A stretch of DNA of 50,427 nt from OPU3-GD-OMZ sp964515235 (lineage in GTDB: Bacteria; Pseudomonadota; Gammaproteobacteria; Methylococcales; Methylomonadaceae). Shown in pieces: positions 15,073 through 24,121 of this stretch; position 1 is the stretch's first letter, and each line of letters starts with the position of its first letter. The notes beneath the pieces are model-generated. The model had not been told where the DNA came from. It ran no database searches and saw nothing but the letters and a program-made list of their open reading frames with translations. A program made the translations under genes and the position numbers. Where the stretch lies: NCBI GenBank assembly GCA_964515235.1, contig CAZEVO010000013.1, forward strand, positions 1 through 50,427, in the 5' to 3' direction.

Positions 15073-18000
15073 CTACCTAACTTCCTCAGTTAAATTAATA
15101 ATTTCTGTCCAAAACTGTTGCAAAAGTCCATCATTATCATAAACCCGAGTCACTTCAGGGGCTAACCACGGCCCTTCAATTAAATATTGTAACTGCGTCA
15201 ATTCGTCCGGATGACTCCCAGTCAGTGTCTCGACCATCTTACCGGCAATTGTACCAGCAAATGGTATTAACGCTGTGGTTTTAGGTGTTAAGGTCATCAT
15301 CTGACGAACATTTTCCTCTACTAAATCAACATTCCCCGCGACTGCTATTTTGACAGACACCCCATCCAGCACTAAATCTTGCGTTCGTGCCTGCCCCTTT
15401 AACAAATTAAAACTGCCACTCACTTGATTAAATGCCAACCCTTTGCCAAACATATCACTAAAATCAAGCTCTAAACGTCGACGCCATTCCGACAGATTAA
15501 AAGCGCCTAAAACACGCCCGATACCCGGCTCAATACCTAATAAACTGCCTTTTCCGAGAGAACCCCGAACAAAACCATTCAATTTAGCCCGCGATACTGC
15601 TGTTGGCTGCCCAGACCAATTCAACGTGAAATCAATATCTGCAGCTCCTCCCAACAATTCATCCGTAATTGCCATTTCAGTTAATAATAAGCCAAAATCA
15701 TCACTTTCTAATTGCCCAACCAAGCTGGTTTCATTTTCATCAAAAAACCACCGCCCTTTAAGCCTCAAGAGATGCTCATCAGAAACTAAACTTAATGTAT
15801 TGATTTTAAGGCGATCAGCCAGCGTTGTGGTCGTTAATTTTAATTGCCCCAAATCAATACCACGCCAAAAAAACTGTTCACTGATTAACTGTAATTGCGG
15901 TAATTTCCTAAAGTATTCCGCGCCCCCTGCTAATTGTTGATAAAAGCCATTCATTTCTAGAATATCTAAGGCCTGAAGATCTAAATTAATCACTTCATCA
16001 ATCGTTAAATGAACCGGCCACTGAAAAGCCCCTCGCGTATTTCCAGCGTTAAACCTGCCTAGCAACAAGCCGTCTTTGTGGTTCAAAGATAATGCTACCT
16101 CAGCAAGCGCACCGTTTTTTAGCATTAATTTATCCACATCCACAGTCAGCAAGTTCAGGCTATTCCAGTTAAAATCGTGACTCCCTTCTAGCCCGCGAGC
16201 CAGTCCTAGCCATCGCTCTAAGTCTATTTCCTCTTGTTTAACTGTTACCGCAAAACCCGGTTGCGTCGGCGTATCCGGCTTGCCTTCACCGACCACGACA
16301 TGCGCGGCATTGACTTGCTGCGTTTGTGCATCAAGCAATAATGCTGCTTTAAAATGTGACCCATAACGCAACTGCGCATCATAGACCGAACCCTGCCCCA
16401 CGTTAACTAATACCTGAAAATCAGCATCCAACGGTGCTTTTTGATCTGAAAATTGCTCCTGTATTCCGGATAAATTTGAGGACAATAACAATTCCGTCGT
16501 CTTTAATGGCTCTTTTGGAATCGCAACAGTGAATTGATAATCGGCTCCTCCCTTTATCAAAGACCAGCCTTTACTCGGAAAAAAGGCATCTAAATGATTA
16601 ACATCGGTATACCCGTTCAAAAGAACTTGCGTTACTTGGGATAAATTTTCAACCTCAGCTGACACGGGGAAACCTAAGGCCTCACCTTTGAGTGGCACCT
16701 CCGTGGTATACAGCCCCTGTTCACTAAACCCTAATTCACCGTGGATTTTTTGCACCACAAAGTTAGCCGATGACAATGCTAACGACGTCTCTGTCAGTCG
16801 CGCCACACCATTAACATGCGCATCAGCCGCCAGTACTATCGGAAGTTTCATATCAAGCAACAAATGATTCTCCCCCTGCACTGAAAATTGATCAACCAGG
16901 GGCGCAACAAGATGGTTTAAAGGGGTTTGGCTCAGAAAACTTAAGGTTTTTTCAATCTTTCCCACGACTTCTCCTTTAACCCAAACATGATCGCTTGTTG
17001 TTAAAGAAGGAATTAAGAACTCACTGTTTAGAACCGCAGAACCATTTAATAACCACTGATCAGCAACCCCGTACATCATATCATTGAGAAATAATATTTT
17101 AGAATCAACACCAGTAAACACAGGCCATTGCGGCTCATACTGTAAGCCTAAGCCTTGAACCTCTATCAGCGCTTCTACAACGCCATCCCCTTTAACAAAA
17201 GGGTATTGTGTTAAGGGGCCGTGAAATAAAAAATCCGCTTGTTTAAGTTCGCCTGCGAAAAAAGCTTGTTGCAACCACGCTGCTAAATCATCGTCTAAGA
17301 TTTTTACCGGCAAATAATCAGTGACTTTTTCAGCTCGTATCGCTTTAAGTTGACTCTGAAAACTCAGAAATGTGTCACTCTCAAGCTCAGGAATCATTAA
17401 CCGAAACCGATTATGGAATACACCTGATCCAATAGTAACAGCCAAGTCATCACTTGATAAAATGCGTTTTTTATCATTCGAGTGCAACTCAAGAAGACCT
17501 GACAACGACTGAATTTCCAGCGGTTTTTCGAAAACATGCCGATCCACAAACCGAACCCCTTGAGAGTCAAGATTAATCTTCAGGTATTTCTCAGTTCCTG
17601 TGAACTGAGCAGTTAAATGTTTTACTCCGGGATAATGGTCAATCGGTAAAAAACCGACATCATCAAAGCGCCCCTTAACACTGCCGGCATCAGAAACGGT
17701 ATGGTACTCTAAATTAAGTTTTTGAATAATGCCTGATAACGACCACTTCTTTAACTGCGGTAGTGGGTGGAGCTCTAGAGGTCTTAAAAAATCACTCCCT
17801 TCGCCTAACATTGCCAGTGGCATTTGAGTTAACGATAAACCAACCTCGTGCCCGCCATTGTGAAGATCTTCAGACCACGATACCGAAAGATTACCCGGCG
17901 CCCAAGACTTCACGCCATTATCAAGTGATAATTTGGTCAATTCAAAAGTGGAAATATTATCTTTTTGATGCCACCGAAACCAAGTTTTAACTGACTTTAA

Positions 18001-18840
18001 ATACGCCTGGTGACGGATACGACTAAAAACATTTAATTGTGATAGGTCAATATGCCCTGACACTTCTGTCAATGCGGCCTGCTTAAAGCCTCCCCAAACT
18101 TCAAGCCCCCCCAGACCTGAAAGAAAAAACTTATTCCCTTCCGTTAAGGATGCAAGATGAGTTATTGTCGAAATATTAAGTTCATTACTTTTTAAATAAA
18201 AATGCCCTGTTAACTCTTTTGAAGAAAAAGCATCGCCTTGCAATTGAATCGCCAGTAGCGCGCTATACCCGAGGTTATGTGGTAAATCAAATTGCAGACG
18301 AATTTCATGTTCAGATTGCTGATGATTATTAAGCCACAACTTAATATTATCGAACTGCTGCGCAGCCCTTCCTGTCATCTCATCTTGAAAAATCATCCGA
18401 CTCTCAAAGACATCGATAGCACCCACCTGCCACAACCACAATGGTTGATCAGACTGACTATTGAACCCAGTGATTTGAATAACGCCATCTGTGTTTCGAG
18501 TAACAGAAATATCTGCGCCTAACAATTGAACATGGCTAGCTGATATTAAACTTCGGGAACTGAACAGTTCCCACCAATCTAACCGCAGTCGCACTTGTTT
18601 AAGTGTCATCGGATTTTGACTACTACGTGCCGGTAGAATCTCGACTTCATCAAGAATTAATTCAGGTAACCCCATTCTAGATTCAGAGTGCAACTGACCA
18701 ATACGAATGGTCACACCAGCCGCCTCACCAATGGCAGTTTCCAAAACTGACTTATATTGCTCTATTCTAAGAGCCATCAGTTGTGTAACTAAAAGCAAAC
18801 TCACCAGCACCATGACCAGCCAGCTCAAAACGATGCGCAT
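15073..18840 (-). CDS. yhdP: YhdP, AsmA-like envelope lipid-transport protein
   Basis: YhdP is a very long inner-membrane-anchored periplasmic protein of the AsmA/TamB group, implicated with TamB and YdbH in moving phospholipids to the outer membrane. From the ATG at 18840 the protein has 1255 residues, close to the usual size. One N-terminal membrane helix (VLSWLVMVLVSLLLVTQL) is followed by long beta-rich repeats that would form a groove. The C-terminal part has the family's LTPKTTALIPFAGTIAGK-like stretch and a final YLIEGPWLAPEV. A TTG at 18885 could extend it by 15 residues, but the ATG places the membrane helix at the end as in known members. It lies directly after rng, 99 bases from the rng stop. 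Confidence 0.92.
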   Translation of the reverse strand: MRIVLSWLVMVLVSLLLVTQLMALRIEQYKSVLETAIGEAAGVTIRIGQLHSESRMGLPELILDEVEILPARSSQNPMTLKQVRLRLDWWELFSSRSLISASHVQLLGADISVTRNTDGVIQITGFNSQSDQPLWLWQVGAIDVFESRMIFQDEMTGRAAQQFDNIKLWLNNHQQSEHEIRLQFDLPHNLGYSALLAIQLQGDAFSSKELTGHFYLKSNELNISTITHLASLTEGNKFFLSGLGGLEVWGGFKQAALTEVSGHIDLSQLNVFSRIRHQAYLKSVKTWFRWHQKDNISTFELTKLSLDNGVKSWAPGNLSVSWSEDLHNGGHEVGLSLTQMPLAMLGEGSDFLRPLELHPLPQLKKWSLSGIIQKLNLEYHTVSDAGSVKGRFDDVGFLPIDHYPGVKHLTAQFTGTEKYLKINLDSQGVRFVDRHVFEKPLEIQSLSGLLELHSNDKKRILSSDDLAVTIGSGVFHNRFRLMIPELESDTFLSFQSQLKAIRAEKVTDYLPVKILDDDLAAWLQQAFFAGELKQADFLFHGPLTQYPFVKGDGVVEALIEVQGLGLQYEPQWPVFTGVDSKILFLNDMMYGVADQWLLNGSAVLNSEFLIPSLTTSDHVWVKGEVVGKIEKTLSFLSQTPLNHLVAPLVDQFSVQGENHLLLDMKLPIVLAADAHVNGVARLTETSLALSSANFVVQKIHGELGFSEQGLYTTEVPLKGEALGFPVSAEVENLSQVTQVLLNGYTDVNHLDAFFPSKGWSLIKGGADYQFTVAIPKEPLKTTELLLSSNLSGIQEQFSDQKAPLDADFQVLVNVGQGSVYDAQLRYGSHFKAALLLDAQTQQVNAAHVVVGEGKPDTPTQPGFAVTVKQEEIDLERWLGLARGLEGSHDFNWNSLNLLTVDVDKLMLKNGALAEVALSLNHKDGLLLGRFNAGNTRGAFQWPVHLTIDEVINLDLQALDILEMNGFYQQLAGGAEYFRKLPQLQLISEQFFWRGIDLGQLKLTTTTLADRLKINTLSLVSDEHLLRLKGRWFFDENETSLVGQLESDDFGLLLTEMAITDELLGGAADIDFTLNWSGQPTAVSRAKLNGFVRGSLGKGSLLGIEPGIGRVLGAFNLSEWRRRLELDFSDMFGKGLAFNQVSGSFNLLKGQARTQDLVLDGVSVKIAVAGNVDLVEENVRQMMTLTPKTTALIPFAGTIAGKMVETLTGSHPDELTQLQYLIEGPWLAPEVTRVYDNDGLLQQFWTEIINLTEEVR

Positions 18841-18939
18841 TTTATTCACAACTCTGTGCCTTTGAATTGTCAAAACAGTCCTCAAAAACCAACGCTGTCC
18901 CCGATGAAATAATTAGCGATACAACGTCCTTATAAAAGA

Positions 18940-20394
18940 CTACAACAAAACCACATCGTATTGTTCCTGAGTATAACTAGACTCCGCTCTGAACTTCACT
19001 TGTACACCTAAAAACGATTCTAACTCAGCCAGCATGTGTGCTTCTTCATCTAATAGACGATCAACTACGTCATTTGAACCTAAAATTAATAACCGCTGGA
19101 CATTGTACTGTCGAACTTCACGAAAAATCTCTCTGAAAATTTCCAAACAAATCGTTTCGGCTGTCCTTAAAACTCCACGTCCACTACAAGCACTACAGGG
19201 CTCACAAAGAATATGCTCCAGACTTTCACGAGTCCGTTTACGAGTCATTTCGACTAACCCTAATGATGAAACTTCTGAAATTTGCGTTTTCGCATGGTCT
19301 TTCTCTAAATTCTTTTCCAAACCCAAGAGCACCTGATTTCGATGTTCCTCACTCTTCATATCAATAAAATCGATAATAATAATGCCACCTAGATTCCGCA
19401 ATCGCAATTGCCTTGCGATCGCTTGAGTTGCTTCTAAATTGGTTTTAAAAATGGTCTCTTCGAGATTACGACCACCCACATAGCCCCCGGTATTAACATC
19501 GACCGTGGTCATTGCCTCCGTTTGATCAAACACCAAATGCCCACCAGACTTCAAACTGACTTTACGATCAAGAGCACGGGTAATTTCATCTTCAATACGA
19601 TAAATATCAAAAAGGGGACGATCACCACCATAGTGTTCAATAATAGGTAATAATTCAGGAACAAATTCTTGTGCGAACTGAATCAATTTAATGTGGGTTT
19701 CGCGCGAATCTACCCGTACCCGATCTAGTCCTTCACGATACAGGTCACGTAATGCACGTACGCTTAACGGCGAATCTTGATAGACTAAAGTCTTATTTTT
19801 TGCTGTTGAAATTTTAGCGGTAACTGCCCGCCATAATTTCTCAAGAAACATCAAGTCTGCTTCTATAACACTTGCTTCTTCTCCTTCAGCAGCAGTTCTT
19901 GCAATAAACCCTCCAGTTTCATGCTCACTCTGAAAGGCCTGGAGACAGGCTCTTAATCGAGCCCGCTCTTCTTCGCACTCAATACGTTGGGAAATACCAA
20001 TATTATTCGCATAAGGCACATAAACCTGATAGCGTGAAGGAATAGAAACTTCCATACTCAACCGGGCGCCCTTACTACCAATAGGGTCCTTAATAACCTG
20101 GACAACCACTCGTTTACTCATAAATAAGTAGTCTTCAATATTTTCAGAACCTTTCGCATCAAGATCACGTTGGCAAAGGTCACCAATATGCAGAAAACCA
20201 GCTTTAGATAAACCGATATCAATAAAAGCCGCCTGCATTCCCGGAAGCACTCGACAAACTTCACCGATATAAATATTGCCTAACAATTCCTGTTGACTCA
20301 TCCGTTCAATGACAATTTCCTGTAATACGCCATTTTCAATGACCGCAACGCGGGTTTCCGGGGGCGTTACATTGATTAAAATTTCTTCACTCAT
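18940..20394 (-). CDS. rng: Ribonuclease G
   Basis: RNase G is a single-strand endoribonuclease, related to the catalytic half of RNase E, that matures the 5' end of 16S rRNA and cuts some mRNAs. The 484-residue protein has the usual length. It begins with INVTPPETRVAVIENG, followed by an S1 RNA-binding domain at about residues 36-125 (with IGEVCRVLPGMQAAFIDIG), the catalytic Mg-binding aspartate region IIIDFIDMK near 300, and the zinc-link cysteines CEPCSACSGRG near 405. It starts one base after the maf stop, so it is co-transcribed with maf and rlmH. Confidence 0.97.
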   Translation of the reverse strand: MSEEILINVTPPETRVAVIENGVLQEIVIERMSQQELLGNIYIGEVCRVLPGMQAAFIDIGLSKAGFLHIGDLCQRDLDAKGSENIEDYLFMSKRVVVQVIKDPIGSKGARLSMEVSIPSRYQVYVPYANNIGISQRIECEEERARLRACLQAFQSEHETGGFIARTAAEGEEASVIEADLMFLEKLWRAVTAKISTAKNKTLVYQDSPLSVRALRDLYREGLDRVRVDSRETHIKLIQFAQEFVPELLPIIEHYGGDRPLFDIYRIEDEITRALDRKVSLKSGGHLVFDQTEAMTTVDVNTGGYVGGRNLEETIFKTNLEATQAIARQLRLRNLGGIIIIDFIDMKSEEHRNQVLLGLEKNLEKDHAKTQISEVSSLGLVEMTRKRTRESLEHILCEPCSACSGRGVLRTAETICLEIFREIFREVRQYNVQRLLILGSNDVVDRLLDEEAHMLAELESFLGVQVKFRAESSYTQEQYDVVLL

Positions 20395-20395
20395 G

Positions 20396-20971
20396 CTACT
20401 TCAACACCTTTACTCCAACGTTTTCTAACAGACTCATGGTTTCAAATAGCGGTAACCCGACAACGCCTGAATAACTACCTGAGCAGCGTTCAACAAACAT
20501 TGCTCCTAACCCTTGAATCGCGTAAGCCCCTGCCTTATCGGCCGGCTCTCCGGTTGCCCAGTAATCATTTATTTCCTGTAGCGACAATCCACGAAAAGTA
20601 ACCTCTGAAATACTTAATGCCTGAAAATGTTGATCCTGTCTTAAAGAAACAGCAGTCATTACCTGATGTGTCGTCCCTGATAGTGCCGTCAGCATTGCCA
20701 CCGCATCGGCCTGATCTTTAGGTTTACCCATAATCATACCATTTAAGATCACACTGGTATCCGCAGATAATACCGGAAGACAACGATCACTCAACTGCCA
20801 TACTTTCTGTGATTTTTTAGCCGCGACTCGGTACACATAATCGATCGGCGACTCAGATACAAATACGCTTTCATCAATCTCAGCGACACGTACCAAATAG
20901 GAAATACCCATCTGTTCTAACAATTCACGACGACGCGGCGAAGCTGACGCTAAAATAATTTCAGCCATCAT
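20396..20971 (-). CDS. maf: Maf-family nucleotide pyrophosphatase (dTTP/UTP type)
   Basis: Maf proteins hydrolyse non-canonical or excess nucleoside triphosphates to monophosphates. The 191-residue protein begins with the signature ASASPRRRELL and has the ADTSVILNG and GKPKDQADA motifs and an AYAIQGLGA stretch typical of the YhdE (dTTP/UTP) subgroup. Two consecutive ATG codons are possible starts; the first overlaps the rlmH stop (TAATG). It is followed by rng after a one-base gap. The exact nucleotide preference is assigned by family resemblance only. Confidence 0.93.
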   Translation of the reverse strand: MMAEIILASASPRRRELLEQMGISYLVRVAEIDESVFVSESPIDYVYRVAAKKSQKVWQLSDRCLPVLSADTSVILNGMIMGKPKDQADAVAMLTALSGTTHQVMTAVSLRQDQHFQALSISEVTFRGLSLQEINDYWATGEPADKAGAYAIQGLGAMFVERCSGSYSGVVGLPLFETMSLLENVGVKVLK

Positions 20972-21438
20972 TAACGATGATAAGGATGATTTCTAGACAA
21001 ACTCCAGGCACGATAAATTTGTTCGGCCACTACAATTCGCACTAACGGGTGAGGAAAAGTCAAATTCGATAAACTCCAAGACTCGTTTGCACTCGCTAAC
21101 ACTGGCTCGGCCAACCCATCAGGACCACCAACCAATAGTGCTATATTCTGGCCCAAGGATTGCCACCGGCCCAACGCACCGGCCAACTCTTTGGTACTCC
21201 ATGGACGCCCATTAAGATCCAAAGCCACGCGATGAGTGCCACTCGGTATCTTGGCTTTCATTCTATCGCCTTCTTCTGCAATCACTCGCTCTATACTGGA
21301 ACCTTTAGAGCGTTTTCCCGGCGCAACTTCTTTTAACACTAGCTCACACTCACGCGGTAATCGCCGCGTATACTCCTGATAACCCTGCGTCACCCATTCC
21401 GGCATTTTATGACCTACTGACACTAAAAAAATCTGCAT
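20971..21438 (-). CDS. rlmH: 23S rRNA pseudouridine-1915 N3-methyltransferase RlmH
   Basis: RlmH is a SPOUT-class methyltransferase that methylates pseudouridine 1915 of 23S rRNA in assembled 70S ribosomes. The 155-residue protein has the full family length and features: an N-terminal VSVGHKMPEW, the SAM-knot motif LLVGGPDGL, and the conserved C-terminus SLSNLTFPHPLVRIVVAEQIYRAW-like region ending in NHPYHR. Its start is unusual: the strong ribosome-binding site AGGAGG lies 19 bases from the ATG with a hairpin between them (see the regulatory entry). The partner gene rsfS, often found upstream, is not here. Confidence 0.96.
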   Translation of the reverse strand: MQIFLVSVGHKMPEWVTQGYQEYTRRLPRECELVLKEVAPGKRSKGSSIERVIAEEGDRMKAKIPSGTHRVALDLNGRPWSTKELAGALGRWQSLGQNIALLVGGPDGLAEPVLASANESWSLSNLTFPHPLVRIVVAEQIYRAWSLSRNHPYHR

Positions 21439-21441
21439 AAT

Positions 21442-21463
21442 ACGTGCTAAAACACGTCCTCCT
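21442..21463 (-). promoter_or_regulatory. rlmH ribosome-binding site with interposed hairpin
   Basis: On the minus strand AGGAGG (21463-21458) is followed directly by ACGTG-TTTTAG-CACGT (21457-21442) and then ATT and the ATG at 21438. The linear distance from Shine-Dalgarno to start is 19 bases, too long for good initiation. If the small hairpin forms, the distance shortens to a few bases. No alternative in-frame start lies closer to the AGGAGG. The layout is seen directly; a role in control of translation is inference. Confidence 0.55.
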
Positions 21464-21558
21464 TTGCACCGATTAATGACCCTGATTAGTTCTTATTTTA
21501 GTCGTCTTGAGCTCAAGAAACTTAATGGATACTGATGTCACTCATAAAAGCTAAAAAG

Positions 21559-21846
21559 CTAACGTTTTGTTCGCCCCGCCACTGTCTGCTCATTGAATCG
21601 TTGTCGACTAGCTTTATAAACAGTGGTATTAGTGTACATATAAAAAAGTGTCGTCATAACCTTCTTATGTTGCAAAATCTTTGGCGCTGCCTTTTCTCGA
21701 TACTCAGTAACCGCTTTTTCAGCATACTCCTTTATTTTGGGTGCAATCTCCTGCTGGTATTTAGAAACATACGGCTCTATTTTTTCCCGCTGCTTAACTA
21801 TCTGCGCGACCACATCATCAAGTTCTTTTCTCGTTATTTTCTTCAT
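21559..21846 (-). CDS. Small helical protein of unknown function
   Basis: I do not recognise this 95-residue protein. The ATG at 21846 is chosen because GGAGGG lies just upstream; a TTG twelve bases further on would add four residues. The sequence is highly charged and predicted helical, rich in Lys, Glu and Tyr, with EIAPKIKEYAEKAVTEYREK in the middle and a basic C-terminus (AGRTKR). No signal peptide or membrane segment is seen. It lies between the DUF805 gene and rlmH on the same strand, 120 bases before rlmH, with its own ribosome-binding site. It could be a coiled-coil or nucleic-acid-associated protein, but nothing decides this. Confidence 0.65.
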   Translation of the reverse strand: MKKITRKELDDVVAQIVKQREKIEPYVSKYQQEIAPKIKEYAEKAVTEYREKAAPKILQHKKVMTTLFYMYTNTTVYKASRQRFNEQTVAGRTKR

Positions 21847-21906
21847 AATACCCTCCAAACAAGCACCGCAAAAGTCTTATTCCAAAATCACTATGCCGCT
21901 TTACAA

Positions 21907-22293
21907 TCAAACAATTAAACCACCGGATGGTGGCTCTTTCGGGTTTTGCCCATACCGATTATCACCCTCATCACCATCAATTGTAAAAAAATAAATCAAC
22001 ACCAAACTACCTAAAATAGGAATTAAAGCCAATAGCATCCACCAACCACTCCGACCCGTATCATGTAAACGCCGAACACCAACTGCAATACTCGGCATCA
22101 ACATTAATACAGCATAAAGCATACTAATCATGCCCATTCCTGTTTCTGCATTAACGCTTCCAGTGATCGTATCAACAAACCCCATTGTGAAACTCAACAA
22201 AAAATTACATAAAATAAAATACCAGTATTCCTTTCGTCGTGCACGACCATTAAAAACAGCATATTTCTTTAAAACTGCTATATACCAGTCCAT
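21907..22293 (-). CDS. DUF805 family inner-membrane protein
   Basis: A 128-residue membrane protein of the DUF805 (YhaH/YhaI) family, whose function is unknown. It begins with the family's WYIAVLKKYAVFNGRARRKEYW stretch, has about four hydrophobic segments (roughly residues 24-40, 55-70, 84-102), and carries the signature VGVRRLHDTGRSGWW between them. It ends in the usual GDEGDNRYGQNP tail. A 60-base gap separates it from the small helical protein gene downstream. No promoter was recognised in the 246 bases between this gene and the divergent flaG. Confidence 0.88.
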   Translation of the reverse strand: MDWYIAVLKKYAVFNGRARRKEYWYFILCNFLLSFTMGFVDTITGSVNAETGMGMISMLYAVLMLMPSIAVGVRRLHDTGRSGWWMLLALIPILGSLVLIYFFTIDGDEGDNRYGQNPKEPPSGGLIV

Positions 22294-22539
22294 TTAATCA
22301 CCTAATATGAAAAATCAACTCCTTCATAATATAGTTTTTCCTTACTAACACCAAGAACTGTTCATTTAAAAACCGGTTGGGCATTCAGACTAGCCCTATA
22401 ACCCAACGAGTAGCTGTCAACAAATACACTATAGCCAGAAAAAAACAACAATAACATGCCTTCCCTGCATTCACTGTAAAGCCTAAGGAACCATCCAAGA
22501 AAAAAAACTGTCTTAAAGAAAAAAACAGACTTAAACATC

Positions 22540-22926
22540 ATGAACAATACAATCAACAATCCTGCGCCAATTCAAAATGCGCAAACTTTTAGCTTACAAA
22601 ATCAAAACATTGCTCAGAACCAGCAACAAAGATCTACTGACGACCTTAACGAAATTCAACCTGTTCAAGAGAATGCTAAACTTTACGAACAAAAAAAACT
22701 ATCCCGTGATGAATTATCCCAATCGATTCAAAAACTCACCGATCAAATTCAGAAATTCAATCGTGACCTCCAATTTGTTGCTGATGAAGCCACCGGAAAA
22801 CGCATTGTTAAAGTTATCGATAGTAATACAGGAAATGTCATTCGCCAAATCCCGCCGGAAGAGGTATTAAAGATAATGCAAAATATTGATAATATGTCGG
22901 GGCTTATTTTTAACAATAAGGTGTAA
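22540..22926 (+). CDS. flaG: FlaG family flagellar protein
   Basis: A 128-residue protein whose C-terminal 75 residues match FlaG: LQFVADEATGKRIVKVIDSNTG followed by IRQIPPEEVLKIM. FlaG proteins affect the length of flagellar filaments; their mechanism is not well known. The first 50 residues are rich in Asn and Gln (QNQNIAQNQQQ) and look disordered. The gene is isolated here; no flagellin, fliD or other flagellar gene is in the window, although flaG usually lies next to them. No sigma-28-type promoter was recognised. The ATG at 22540 has only a weak ribosome-binding site. Confidence 0.82.
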   Translation: MNNTINNPAPIQNAQTFSLQNQNIAQNQQQRSTDDLNEIQPVQENAKLYEQKKLSRDELSQSIQKLTDQIQKFNRDLQFVADEATGKRIVKVIDSNTGNVIRQIPPEEVLKIMQNIDNMSGLIFNNKV

Positions 22927-23132
22927 ACCAGAAATTTTAGCTTTTCGTTATACAATAACGATACTGAGATACCACCACCCTTAATTTAATTTTTTTACTC
23001 ACAAAACGACCTGATTAAAGATTTAGGCATAATTTAACAACAAAGCCGCATCTTTCTGTACTTTTTGATATTAAAATTGTTATATTTGCACCATCCATGC
23101 GACGAACCTAAATTATTGAAGGTGCATAAAAA

Positions 23133-23639
23133 ATGACTGGAAATTTGAACCAACGCCTGATTGGCGCAACGATCATTACCATTTTACTTGTTACCTTTAT
23201 TCCGATGTTCTTAGACAATCCCGTTGAAATTCATCGACGATCTCTCAACGAATTAACTGTTCCTGAATTACCGGACGGAACCTTAGGGTCTAGTGTTAAA
23301 TCAATCGCCTTAACAAAAAAATGGTTACCCGAGGAAAACATAAACCCTCCCGCCCCAAGTCACGGCGATCATTTAAAACGAGTACCACCACCTGCGTTGC
23401 CAAAACAGGCCTCTGAACTTACCCACTGGATTATTGAAGCAGAAAGTTTCGATAACGAACCTGATGCCATTAAACTCCGGGATCAATTAAGACAAAAAAA
23501 ATTAACAGCCTACATTGAATTTTCGAAAGATGCCTTTCGCGTTAGAGTCGGACCGGAAGTTGATAAAGAAAAAGCTGAAAAGATACAACTTCTGATTGAA
23601 AAAGAAACCCGTTCTGTCAGTCTCTTAATTCCCGAGTAA
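23133..23639 (+). CDS. SPOR-domain membrane protein (DedD-like)
   Basis: A 168-residue protein with one N-terminal membrane helix (LIGATIITILLVTFIPMFL, residues 9-27), a proline-rich linker (about 60-95) and a C-terminal SPOR domain (about 100-168, starting HWIIEAESFDNEPDAIKLRDQL). SPOR domains bind denuded glycan strands at the division septum, and this layout is that of DedD, a non-essential cell-division protein. The usual neighbours of dedD (folC, cvpA, purF) are absent. A ribosome-binding site GAAGGTG lies 10 bases before the ATG. The protein could alternatively be another SPOR protein with a different septal role. Confidence 0.82.
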   Translation: MTGNLNQRLIGATIITILLVTFIPMFLDNPVEIHRRSLNELTVPELPDGTLGSSVKSIALTKKWLPEENINPPAPSHGDHLKRVPPPALPKQASELTHWIIEAESFDNEPDAIKLRDQLRQKKLTAYIEFSKDAFRVRVGPEVDKEKAEKIQLLIEKETRSVSLLIPE

Positions 23640-23834
23640 AATAATTTACAAAGAAAATGTCTTTCGATTTAACCATCTAAAAAAGAGATTCGATACTCAA
23701 CATAATAACGATCATAAAAAAGAAATACGTTAATCTAAAACAGTCGGTATCAATTGGCGGGCTAAAGAATCTCTGAGGATAAACACAAAAGCCATTATAT
23801 TCAATGATTTAGTTGTGTTATTGCTATATTTAAA

Positions 23835-23921
23835 TGGTGCCTCGGGCCAGAATCGAACTGGCACGGTGTTACCACCGAGGGATTTTAAGTCCCTTGCGTC
23901 TACCAATTTCGCCACCGAGGC
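23835..23921 (-). tRNA. tRNA-Leu (anticodon UAA)
   Basis: The minus strand reads as an 87-base class II tRNA. The acceptor stem GCCTCGG (5') pairs with CCGAGGC (3'), followed by discriminator A and an encoded CCA. The anticodon arm reads GGGACTTAAAATCCC, giving anticodon TAA for the leucine codon UUA. A long variable arm and the T-loop GTTCGATTC are present, as expected for leucine tRNA. Confidence 0.96.
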
Positions 23922-24121
23922 TTTGGTGCTACCTTTGGAAGAAGCGTGATTATAGCCTATCAACAGGATTAATTTCTAGTCCCTATTTACTTTTAAATAC
24001 TCTATCTCCTCGTAAAACCGATTTCACAGACTTTATAACAAAAAAAATCTATCCTAAAACTAGAACGCAATTGTCAGAAATCTTCTATTGGCAGTCGTTA
24101 AATTTCAATCGATTAAAACCT

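Noticed and set aside
15443..15940. Long open frame antisense to yhdP
   Set aside because: It runs opposite to a well-supported long gene, has no ribosome-binding site and a low-complexity, basic translation; it is a shadow of the yhdP frame.
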